NCBI GenBank assembly: GCA_028282005.1
Contig: JANQIV010000112.1
Coordinates: 27,436-91,435 of the forward strand
Length of the DNA stretch: 64,000 nt
Reading direction: 5' to 3'
From: Melioribacteraceae bacterium
GTDB taxonomy: Bacteria > Bacteroidota > Ignavibacteria > Ignavibacteriales > Melioribacteraceae
Notes under the pieces: generated by a model
What the model was told of the DNA's origin: nothing
The model's input: only the letters and a program-made list of their open reading frames with translations
Databases searched by the model: none
Shown here: positions 47,225-55,470 of the stretch, one piece after another
Layout of the letters: each line of letters opens with the position of its first letter
Numbering within the stretch: the stretch's first letter is position 1
Program-made: the position numbers and the translations under genes

Positions 47225-48232
47225 ATGAAAAATATAAATGATCCCTTGGTTTCGGTGATTATTCCAACCTATAACAGAGAACACTTTTTAAGACGAGCAA
47301 TTAACAGCGTAGTATGTCAATCGTACAATAATATTGAGCTAATAATTGTTGATGACGGATCAAACGACAACACCGAAGAAATAATCAAAGAATACCATGA
47401 AAACAATATTCTTTTTATAAAGATAAATAAAAACCAAGGCTGCTCGGTTGCTCGCAATATTGGAGTCCACACTAGTAAAGGAGAATATATTGCTTTTCTT
47501 GATTCAGATGATGAATGGATAAATACTAAACTGGATGAACAGCTAAAAGCAATTAAAAATTCGAACAATAAAAAAACAGGCGTTGTAACTTGTAATATTA
47601 TTCAGCGTTCCGATAATATAGAAGATAGAATATCAATTGTACATAATAAAGCATATACAGGTGGAATAAGTTCTTTTTTTGAAACTCATGATAATGCATC
47701 GATGCTATTAATTAAGCGTAAATATTTACTTCAGTTAGAAGGTCCGTATGATCCGAATCTAAAGTGTATGCAGGTAAGAGATCTCCTTTTCCGTCTTTCA
47801 TTTATTTGTGAGTTTACACATGTTGAAAAATCCTTAGTAATTTATCATGAGCACTATAACTTACCGCGAAACTTATTATACTCAAGTGAAATTAAGATTA
47901 ATTGTCTGCATGAATTTTATAAAAAACACTATAATGAGATAGTGAAACATCCTGTGTTAAACAGCGATTTAATCTCCAGGTTCGGAACTCATTATACTCG
48001 CTTAAATCTAATAAGCAAAGCCAGAATTTATCTTATAAAATCTTTGCAAATAAACATCACAAATCATAAATCATGGCTTTATTTATTCAGCACAATGTTT
48101 GGATATAAATTCTTTCTAATGCTTCATGGTTTTTATCAAAAGAAAATTAAGCTGTGTAAATTAAAGTTGGGTTATAAATCTCTTGCTAACCCGATTACCT
48201 ATAAAGACGACACAAAAATTACTTTCAGTTAA
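47225..48232 (+). CDS. glycosyltransferase family 2
   Basis: A 335-residue GT-A glycosyltransferase. It has VSVIIPTYNREHFLRRAINSV, IVDDGSNDNTEEI, the metal-binding YIAFLDSDDEW and the acceptor region KCMQVRDLLFRLSF. The C-terminal ~90 residues are basic and helical and may associate with the membrane. The ATG lies three bases after the GT4 stop. It is the last gene of the glycan run; a 364-bp gap follows. No terminator is obvious. Confidence 0.9.
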   Translation: MKNINDPLVSVIIPTYNREHFLRRAINSVVCQSYNNIELIIVDDGSNDNTEEIIKEYHENNILFIKINKNQGCSVARNIGVHTSKGEYIAFLDSDDEWINTKLDEQLKAIKNSNNKKTGVVTCNIIQRSDNIEDRISIVHNKAYTGGISSFFETHDNASMLLIKRKYLLQLEGPYDPNLKCMQVRDLLFRLSFICEFTHVEKSLVIYHEHYNLPRNLLYSSEIKINCLHEFYKKHYNEIVKHPVLNSDLISRFGTHYTRLNLISKARIYLIKSLQINITNHKSWLYLFSTMFGYKFFLMLHGFYQKKIKLCKLKLGYKSLANPITYKDDTKITFS

Positions 48233-48596
48233 ATTTTTTAATACTCCATACTCCAATAGATTTTTTACCTCAAATAATAGCTCCAAGTTTACTTACCTCA
48301 ATTTCCGATTTGAGTTTACATATCTAGTTTACATTCTAAAAATAATCCACTAAAATTGTTCTTTGTTATTATAATTGAGAATTTCTTATTTTTGATTGTT
48401 CTGAGAATTAGTTACAAATAAATTGCAAATAAGTAATTATAAAAATTGTTTTAGTTTTTTAATTTTGGAAAAAATGTCCTCAAAATTAAAAACCATTTCA
48501 AATTATAAATCTTTTCCAATTTTATCATCAAATTCAATTGAGAGTTAAAAATTTATTTAATAAACATAAGCTGAAAGATTTAATTAAAGGCATTAT
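48233..48596. other. 364-bp gene-free region
   Basis: Very AT-rich, between the end of the glycan cluster and the peptidase gene. I see no terminator, RNA gene or recognisable promoter; homopolymer T and A runs dominate. It presumably carries the promoter of the S9 peptidase gene. Confidence 0.4.
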
Positions 48597-50732
48597 ATGA
48601 AAAATTATTGCGGAATTTTAGGTGCAAGCGTTTTAGTACTTCTAATTTTATTAACATCATGCTCAAAAGAAAAGAAAGGGAATTCAAACTTGAAACCGCC
48701 AATTGCTGAAAAACACCCTAAAGAATTAAATATTCACGGACATACAAGAATTGATAATTATTATTGGTTAAATGAAAGGGAAAATCCCAAAGTAAAAGAA
48801 TATCTGGAAGCAGAAAATGATTATACGAAAGCTCTGTTGGAACATACAGAAGATTTTCAAAAAGTTCTTTATGATGAAATTGTTGGAAGAATAAAACAGC
48901 AAGATGAATCCGTTCCTTATAAAGATAATGGTTACTTTTATTATACTAGATACGAAGAAGGAAAAGAATACCCAATCTATTGCCGCAAAAAAGAAACATT
49001 AGAGGCGCCTGAAGAAATTATTTTGAATGTGAATGATCTAGCTGAAGGGCGTAATTATATTAAAGTCATTGACTTGAGTATTAGCCTTGATAATAGAATT
49101 TTGGCATACGGGGTTGATACACTAAGCCGGAGAAAATATGATATTTACTTCAAAAATCTTGAAACAGGTGAAACATATAATCAGGTTATAAATAATACGA
49201 CTGGAAAAGCTGTGTGGGCTAATGACAACAAGACTATTTTCTTCACCCGCAGAGAGGATGAAACGCTGAGAGCTTATCAAATTTATAAATATGAGGTTGG
49301 CAAAGAAAGTATTAACGAAGAATTAGTATTCGAAGAAAAGGAGGCTGAGTTTTCATGTAATGTCTATAAAACTAAATCCCGTGAATTTTTGGTGATAAGT
49401 TCACATCAAACTTTGAGTCAAGAATATAGAATTCTAAAGGCTGATAATCCAAATGGTGAATTTATGATTTTTACACCACGCGAAAGAGGATTGGAATACT
49501 CAATAGATCATTACGGCGATAATTTTTATATAGTAACAAATTGGGATGCAACCAACTTTAAATTGATGAAAACACCTGTAAACCAAACAAATAAAAAACA
49601 TTGGGAAGATGTAATTGCCCATCGTGAAGATGTATTACTTGAAGGAATAGAGATTTTCAAAGAATATCTTGTTGTTGAAGAAAGAAAGAACGGGCTGGAA
49701 CAAATTCGTGTCATAAATTGGGATGATAACTCTGAGTACTACGTTGATTTTGATGAAGCAACATACACCACAGGCCTTGATAAAAATTTAGATTTTGATA
49801 CGAAATTAATGCGGATATATTACACATCTCTAACTACGCCGGAAAAAACAATCGACTATAATCTGGAGACAAGAGAAGAAACTTTACTAAAGCAAAAAGA
49901 GGTACTTGGAGGATTTGATTCAAATGATTATCAATCCGAGAGGCTTTACGCTACGGCAAGGGACGGTGAAAAAGTTCCGATTTCATTAGTCTACAAAAAG
50001 GGGATAAAGAAAGATGGAAATAATCCGCTGTTATTATATTCATACGGGTCTTACGGAATTTCGGCAAGAGTTTCGTTTCGTTCAGATAAACTAAGCCTAC
50101 TCGATAGAGGTTTTGTTTATGCAGTTGCTCATATCCGAGGCGGTCAGGAAATGGGAAGACAATGGTACGAAGATGGGAAATTGCTTAATAAAATTAATAC
50201 TTATACAGATTTTATTGATTGCGGAAAATATTTAATTGAGCAGAAGTTTACTAATTCCGAAAAATTATTTGCCTATGGCGGAAGTGCCGGCGGGCTTTTG
50301 ATGGGTGCAGTATTAAATATGGAGCCCGACCTTTGGAAAGGTGTTATTGCTGCTGTTCCGTTTGTTGATGTTGTTACAACAATGCTCGATGAATCAATTC
50401 CTCTAACTACGTTTGAATATGATGAGTGGGGTAATCCAAATCAAAAAGAATATTATGAATATATGCTTTCTTATTCGCCTTACGACCAGGTAAAGGCACA
50501 GGCTTACCCGGCAATTTTGGTTACCACCGGTTTTCACGATTCTCAGGTGCAATATTGGGAACCTGCAAAATGGGTTGCAAAACTTAGAGATATGAAAACT
50601 GATGATAATGTTTTGCTTTTTGATTGTGACATGGAATCCGGGCATGGGGGTGCCTCGGGTAGATTCAAACGCTATAAAAGAACAGCTTTAACGTATACAT
50701 TTATATTTGACCAATTAGGAATTTACGAATAG
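48597..50732 (+). CDS. S9 family prolyl oligopeptidase-like lipoprotein
   Basis: A 711-residue serine peptidase of the prolyl oligopeptidase/oligopeptidase B family, exported as a lipoprotein (lipobox before Cys 22, LLTSCSKEK). The N-terminal beta-propeller (~70-410) starts with DNYYWLNERENPKVKEYL. The alpha/beta-hydrolase domain has the nucleophile Ser in YGGSAGGLLMGA, the Asp in TTGFHDSQV and the His in MESGHGGASG. It probably trims peptides in the periplasm. AAAGG ribosome binding site seven bases before the ATG. It is monocistronic and ends at a strong terminator. Confidence 0.92.
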   Translation: MKNYCGILGASVLVLLILLTSCSKEKKGNSNLKPPIAEKHPKELNIHGHTRIDNYYWLNERENPKVKEYLEAENDYTKALLEHTEDFQKVLYDEIVGRIKQQDESVPYKDNGYFYYTRYEEGKEYPIYCRKKETLEAPEEIILNVNDLAEGRNYIKVIDLSISLDNRILAYGVDTLSRRKYDIYFKNLETGETYNQVINNTTGKAVWANDNKTIFFTRREDETLRAYQIYKYEVGKESINEELVFEEKEAEFSCNVYKTKSREFLVISSHQTLSQEYRILKADNPNGEFMIFTPRERGLEYSIDHYGDNFYIVTNWDATNFKLMKTPVNQTNKKHWEDVIAHREDVLLEGIEIFKEYLVVEERKNGLEQIRVINWDDNSEYYVDFDEATYTTGLDKNLDFDTKLMRIYYTSLTTPEKTIDYNLETREETLLKQKEVLGGFDSNDYQSERLYATARDGEKVPISLVYKKGIKKDGNNPLLLYSYGSYGISARVSFRSDKLSLLDRGFVYAVAHIRGGQEMGRQWYEDGKLLNKINTYTDFIDCGKYLIEQKFTNSEKLFAYGGSAGGLLMGAVLNMEPDLWKGVIAAVPFVDVVTTMLDESIPLTTFEYDEWGNPNQKEYYEYMLSYSPYDQVKAQAYPAILVTTGFHDSQVQYWEPAKWVAKLRDMKTDDNVLLFDCDMESGHGGASGRFKRYKRTALTYTFIFDQLGIYE

Positions 50733-50753
50733 AAATTTGCCTGTCTATTAATG

Positions 50754-50799
50754 AACAACTCTTGTAAAATATTCTTTCGCAAGAGTTGTTCCTTTTTTT
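50754..50799 (+). terminator. rho-independent terminator of the S9 peptidase gene
   Basis: An 11-bp stem (AACAACTCTTG/CAAGAGTTGTT) with a 15-base loop is followed by CC and a seven-T run. It separates the peptidase from the CHASE2 regulator operon. Confidence 0.85.
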
Positions 50800-50853
50800 A
50801 TCTTTATTCTTATAAAATTTGGATACAAAATTTCACCGGGCTTTTACAAAAAC

Positions 50854-53286
50854 TTGCTAAATATTAAGACCATATCAAGAGTAGCTGCAATAGTTCTTTC
50901 CGGATTAATAATTATTTTTTTAGCTGATTTTGCCAACAGTATCAATGATAATGTAAAAGCAAAGTTTTATGATTTTGCCGGACCTGCTGAACCTGATTCC
51001 AATTTTATAATTATTCATATTGATGAAAACGATATTGAAAGGCTAGGCGGCTGGCCGCTGAAGAGAAGTTACTATGCGCTGCTTTTTAATCAATTGAATA
51101 AACTAAAAGTAAAGCAAATCGGAGTAGAAGTTTTTCTTTCCGATAATTACTCAGGACAGTCTATTTATAACGACATAATTCTAGAGGAAGTAAAAAAGAA
51201 TAAAAACATTGCTTTCGCGTCTCTTCTCAGTTCAATTTTTTTTGACGAAAAACTCTACATAGCCGACTCCATAATTCATCCTTTCCCAAAAAAAGTAATT
51301 AATTCTGTAATTACCGGGCATATAAATTATACAAAGTCTGATGGTATCTATTTGCCTTCATCTGTTAAAGTAAATGATGAGGTAGAAAAACCGCTTTCAT
51401 TAATTTTGTCGGAGTCAGTTGACAATTCGAGTGAATTGCTTCATAAAGTTAATCTCAACACCTCGTGGGAAAAACTTCATAAATATTCTGTTCTCGAGTT
51501 TTTTGATCTTGTGGAAAATAATGATTCACAACTAAAGACGTTTGAAGGAAAGACAATTCTAATTGGTGTGAGCGATCCTTCTACCGCAAAAACAATTGAA
51601 ACATATTTCAATGATGCTCTGCCCGGTGTAGGCTTTCATGCAATCGCTGCGGATAGTTTTAAAAATTCAAATGGGATAAACTACAGCTACGTAAATTTAT
51701 CTGCAGTTCTGTTTTTTGTTTTATTTACATTGATTTGTTTTATCAATAAAAACTTCAAAATAATAATTTCGTCAGTTCTAATTGCTTGTATGATATTCTC
51801 TTATTTTTTGCTGATAAGTTTTAATACTGAATTAAATTATTCGGTCTATTTATTTATCTCTGTCCTTTTAATGATTGCTTATCTTGTAGAATATATGTAT
51901 AAGAAGAATAACCAGCTTACTACAACTCTAACCGAAACAGAAATTTTAAAGAGAGCCCTTTCGGCAAAAGAGACAAAGCTCAACCAATTAGAAAAAGAAC
52001 TTGATCTCTCCTCTGAATCTTCTTCCGAAGATTTAATCAACAAAGTAGCTGATCTGAAAAAAGAAATTTCAGAGTTGAAAAAGAGCGAAGACGATAGCCA
52101 AAAAGCTGAATTGAGTGTTGAAGAAAATGAAGTGAAAAATTTTCAGGGGATTGTTTACAGAAGCAAAGAGATGGAAAAAATCACTTCACTTGTTTCGAAA
52201 GTAGCACCTGAGGAAGCAACCGTTTTAATAACAGGTGAAAGCGGCTCAGGGAAAGAACTGATTGCAAAAGCTATTCACAATTTAAGTAAAAGAAAAGAAG
52301 AAGAGTTTATTGCCGTCAACTGTGCAGCGATGACAGACTCACTTCTCGAAAGTGAATTATTCGGACATGTTAAAGGAGCATTCACGAATGCTGTCTCAGA
52401 CAAAAAAGGATACTTTGCTGCAGCGGACGAAGGCACAATCTTTCTTGATGAAATTGGAGAGACGAGCGAAAATTTCCAGGTTAAACTTTTGCGTGTTTTG
52501 CAATCCGGTGAATATCAAAGAGTTGGAGAAGTGGAAACTCAAAAATCACACGCACGTATAATTGCTGCGACAAATAAAGATTTATCGAAATTAATTGAAG
52601 AGAAAAAGTTCCGCGAGGATTTATATTACAGGCTTAATGTAATTCAAGTTGAGCTTCCGAAGCTGAAAGATAGGAAAGAAGATGTTGAAATTTTAGCCGA
52701 TTTTTTTGCCAAACGCGAAGATGAAAACATGTCTATCTCAAAAGCTGTGATGCAGAAGCTAAGCGAAAACGAATGGAAGGGGAATGTTCGCGAACTTGAA
52801 TCAATTGTGAAGCGAGCAGTTATTTTTGCTAAAGCTGAAAAAAGGAAAATTCTTCAACTAAACGATCTACCACCTGAGCTCTCTAAATTTGATAAATCTA
52901 ACCTGGAAAATTTGATTTTAGAATCATTAAGAGAAAAGGAATTTTCTCACACAGCAATTAATGAAACTGCAAAGGAACTTGGAAACTTGAGTCGAACAAT
53001 AGTTTCTGAAAATTTTAGAGGGATTGTCTTAAAAAATTATTTCGACTCAAGTTTTGATATTGAAAAAACTGTCAAGAAAATTTGTCAAGGTGACAATACG
53101 GATGCATTATCAAAAGTAAAGTCAAAACTTGAAACTTATTTGAAAAACATTAAAAAGGATTTAAACTCTACTGTTGCGTCAGACTTTGATGAATTAAAAA
53201 AATTATTTTCTTCAAAGTATAAAAACCTTCCCCAAAAGTATCACTACTATTTAGATGAAGTCATAAAGCACTTATTCGACGATTAG
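50854..53286 (+). CDS. CHASE2-domain membrane-anchored sigma-54-type AAA+ regulator
   Basis: An 810-residue inner-membrane regulator. A first transmembrane helix (~8-28) leads to an extracytoplasmic CHASE2 sensor domain (DSNFIIIHIDENDIERLGGWPL, ~40-280). Three transmembrane helices (~285-350) and a long coiled coil (~355-430) follow, then a sigma-54-interaction AAA+ domain with Walker A GESGSGKE, Walker B TIFLDEIGE and arginine-finger region REDLYYRLNVI. The L1 loop reads GAFTNA (508-513) instead of GAFTGA. The C-terminus is helical but lacks a clear Fis helix-turn-helix. It may activate the nearby lipoprotein genes, which have a -24-like element. TTG start. Confidence 0.88.
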   Translation: MLNIKTISRVAAIVLSGLIIIFLADFANSINDNVKAKFYDFAGPAEPDSNFIIIHIDENDIERLGGWPLKRSYYALLFNQLNKLKVKQIGVEVFLSDNYSGQSIYNDIILEEVKKNKNIAFASLLSSIFFDEKLYIADSIIHPFPKKVINSVITGHINYTKSDGIYLPSSVKVNDEVEKPLSLILSESVDNSSELLHKVNLNTSWEKLHKYSVLEFFDLVENNDSQLKTFEGKTILIGVSDPSTAKTIETYFNDALPGVGFHAIAADSFKNSNGINYSYVNLSAVLFFVLFTLICFINKNFKIIISSVLIACMIFSYFLLISFNTELNYSVYLFISVLLMIAYLVEYMYKKNNQLTTTLTETEILKRALSAKETKLNQLEKELDLSSESSSEDLINKVADLKKEISELKKSEDDSQKAELSVEENEVKNFQGIVYRSKEMEKITSLVSKVAPEEATVLITGESGSGKELIAKAIHNLSKRKEEEFIAVNCAAMTDSLLESELFGHVKGAFTNAVSDKKGYFAAADEGTIFLDEIGETSENFQVKLLRVLQSGEYQRVGEVETQKSHARIIAATNKDLSKLIEEKKFREDLYYRLNVIQVELPKLKDRKEDVEILADFFAKREDENMSISKAVMQKLSENEWKGNVRELESIVKRAVIFAKAEKRKILQLNDLPPELSKFDKSNLENLILESLREKEFSHTAINETAKELGNLSRTIVSENFRGIVLKNYFDSSFDIEKTVKKICQGDNTDALSKVKSKLETYLKNIKKDLNSTVASDFDELKKLFSSKYKNLPQKYHYYLDEVIKHLFDD

Positions 53287-53394
53287 CTGGAAAAGGCTGA
53301 CCAGGCATTTCCCAAGCTTATTCAGGCATATATCTAATTGCGTTGCATTTATTAACTCTTTGTGAAATAATGGTTTACGTGGTTTTGCAGTTGC

Positions 53395-53411
53395 TGGCAC
53401 AGTTAATGTGA
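53395..53411 (+). promoter_or_regulatory. possible sigma-54 (-24/-12) promoter
   Basis: TGGCAC at 53395-53400 matches the -24 element perfectly. Ten bases after its GG pair comes GT where GC is expected (ATGTG versus TTGCW). Spacing is right and the site is 46 bp before the lipoprotein start. The imperfect -12 makes this tentative. Confidence 0.4.
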
Positions 53412-53456
53412 AACAAGATGAAAACAACATAAACCAAATTGCAAGGAGCAATCAAA

Positions 53457-54437
53457 ATGAAAAAAAGCAACTCACTATTCGGATCTTTCTCAGGACTTTT
53501 CTTTATTGTTACTTTAGTGGCTGGACTGTTATTTATGTTTACAGGCTGTAATCAAGATGAGTCAACTGTGCTCGATCCGATTAACGAAGGTAATCCTGAT
53601 GAAGAGTTAGCAAAATTAGCAGATGAAGATGATGTACTTAATTCATTTGAGCCGAACTTTAATGAAGACGGACTTACCAATTTTTTAGCTAAAACAAATG
53701 AAGTTATTTATCCTGTAAAAATATGGCAAAGAGCTGTTTTAGTAGACAGGAATATTGATATTGAATACGATACCGATACAACAGCTACAGGATACATGAC
53801 TAAAACATTCGATGCAACTTTATTTATTGCAGCATTTTTTGAAGATCCAGGTGATAGCCTTCAGCAGGGAACAGAGCCTGACTCAGTTTATGAAAAATCA
53901 TTTACTACTGTGGTTTCAAGAGTTATCAAGTATGAAAAAAGAACTAGTTTCAGAAATCCTTTAGGAAGTTGGAAAATCACCTCAGTATCTTTACCCGAAG
54001 GTGGTACAGGTTCTCCAAATATTAATATCACAAAAATGACTCTAAGCCGTGATGGCGAAGATGATATTATTGTTGAAAATCCAAACGAGTATTTGCTTTC
54101 AAGAAATGAGCTTGAAAATCAGATTCCGGTTTTAATCCCTTTCCAGGAAGTTACAGTAAATATAGAATTGGAAAGTGCATATCCTGACACGGATTACGTA
54201 ACACTAACATGGGGAGCATCAAAAGGAAGGTTGCAGAGAAGCAAAAAGAAATTAGAAATGATTTCTGAAAATTTCGACGGACAATTTTATCAAAGAGAAT
54301 ATGAGCAATATTATGAAGCCAATTCGTTCCCGGGATATTTTCATGCGATAATTCAAGCTGTTCCTTTCCAAGTTGCAAATGACGACGCAACGCCGGTAGA
54401 GAAAAATTCGTGGGGTATTCCCTACATAGTCCGATGA
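53457..54437 (+). CDS. lipoprotein of unknown function
   Basis: A 326-residue probable lipoprotein: starting at ATG 53457 (AAGGAG ribosome binding site 8 bases upstream) gives a signal with FMFTGC as lipobox. An acidic stretch (EGNPDEELAKLADEDD) follows. The rest is beta-rich, with IWQRAVLVDRNIDIEYDTDT and two related strands later. I recognise no family. It lies directly downstream of the CHASE2 regulator and upstream of another lipoprotein, so it may belong to the same envelope module. A terminator-like hairpin follows its stop. Confidence 0.75.
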   Translation: MKKSNSLFGSFSGLFFIVTLVAGLLFMFTGCNQDESTVLDPINEGNPDEELAKLADEDDVLNSFEPNFNEDGLTNFLAKTNEVIYPVKIWQRAVLVDRNIDIEYDTDTTATGYMTKTFDATLFIAAFFEDPGDSLQQGTEPDSVYEKSFTTVVSRVIKYEKRTSFRNPLGSWKITSVSLPEGGTGSPNINITKMTLSRDGEDDIIVENPNEYLLSRNELENQIPVLIPFQEVTVNIELESAYPDTDYVTLTWGASKGRLQRSKKKLEMISENFDGQFYQREYEQYYEANSFPGYFHAIIQAVPFQVANDDATPVEKNSWGIPYIVR

Positions 54438-54456
54438 CAGGAAGGGCTGACAGAAG

Positions 54457-54484
54457 GGCCTCTTGCAAAAGAGGTCTTTCTTAT
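54457..54484 (+). terminator. terminator or attenuator hairpin inside the lipoprotein cluster
   Basis: A perfect 6-bp CCTCTT/AAGAGG stem with a GCAA tetraloop is followed by a T-rich but interrupted tail (TCTTTCTT). It probably reduces, rather than ends, transcription into the next gene. Confidence 0.6.
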
Positions 54485-54534
54485 TAATTTTTGTTTAACT
54501 TGATAATCAACAATAAAAATATAAATTTCAAGGG

Positions 54535-55470
54535 ATGAAAAACTTAACAACATATTGCACATTAATTTTTCTGATTATTTTTTTAACATCATGCGATGAC
54601 CCCAACCCGACCGAACTTTTGTTTGATGATACTGCTGTTGATGAAGATATTGAAGTAGATTTAGTGGCTGATGATCCTAACACTTTTGTCTACACAAACG
54701 GATACGATTCAACCGGAATAGTTGAATCTTTACCGAGAAGCTATTCAATAATTTATTTGACTGGGTCAAAATATTCAATAAATAATGTTCCATTTAGAGA
54801 GATAAATCATGCTGAAGCTGTTTTCTATGATAGAAATAGACCATTACGAACAAACTCAGGAACTGAAGTCGGTTTTCATTCAAATTATGTTGGCCGGGTA
54901 TTCTTCGGTGAAGATTCTGCATTAGTGCGGTCAAATAGAATAAGTTTTGTAGAAAACGGTTTACAAAGAAGCGTGAACGCAGGTTTCAAATATGTTCTTT
55001 CGCAAAGAGTGAATTTAAATACTGGTCAAAATAAATTTCCGTTTGGTCAAAGGGTACAATTCCGTTTAGTAAATCCATTAAATGGTAGAGTTCAAGAGAG
55101 TTTGCAGATTCCAACACCACTTGAAATTACTGGCTTAGTGCTGACAAGTGGCTCAGTGCAGAATGGAGATTTGAGAATTAACTTGCAATGGTCCAATAGT
55201 CAAAGTTCCACTGGCAGAATTAGAATTGTAATTGGAGGAATTTTACGTGGAACAGACTTAACTTTTCCGATCTACGACGTAAACGTTAAGGACAATGGTA
55301 TTGCAAAAATACCAAAATGGATGATTGACAATATTCAGTTTGAAAGATTTGACTCTTTGGTTATTACGTTCATTAGGCAGTTAGAGTTTAGTGGAAGACT
55401 AAATGATAATACATTAAGTGATTCATTTATTGTTGCGCAGAGTATTCACAATGTTATTCTTGTCCCTTAA
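54535..55470 (+). CDS. lipoprotein of unknown function
   Basis: A 311-residue probable lipoprotein (signal MKNLTTYCTLIFLIIFLTSC). The mature N-terminus is very acidic (DDPNPTELLFDDTAVDEDIEVD). The remainder is beta-rich, with the hydrophobic strand EITGLVLTSGSV in the centre. No family is recognised. It ends 20 bp inside the start of the barrel/transglutaminase gene, so the two are translationally coupled and probably function together. Confidence 0.75.
   Translation: MKNLTTYCTLIFLIIFLTSCDDPNPTELLFDDTAVDEDIEVDLVADDPNTFVYTNGYDSTGIVESLPRSYSIIYLTGSKYSINNVPFREINHAEAVFYDRNRPLRTNSGTEVGFHSNYVGRVFFGEDSALVRSNRISFVENGLQRSVNAGFKYVLSQRVNLNTGQNKFPFGQRVQFRLVNPLNGRVQESLQIPTPLEITGLVLTSGSVQNGDLRINLQWSNSQSSTGRIRIVIGGILRGTDLTFPIYDVNVKDNGIAKIPKWMIDNIQFERFDSLVITFIRQLEFSGRLNDNTLSDSFIVAQSIHNVILVP

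Noticed and set aside
30520..48232. Mobile genetic element or prophage origin of the glycan island
   Set aside because: No integrase, transposase, tRNA target or direct-repeat boundary was seen; only local gene duplication and decay are supported.
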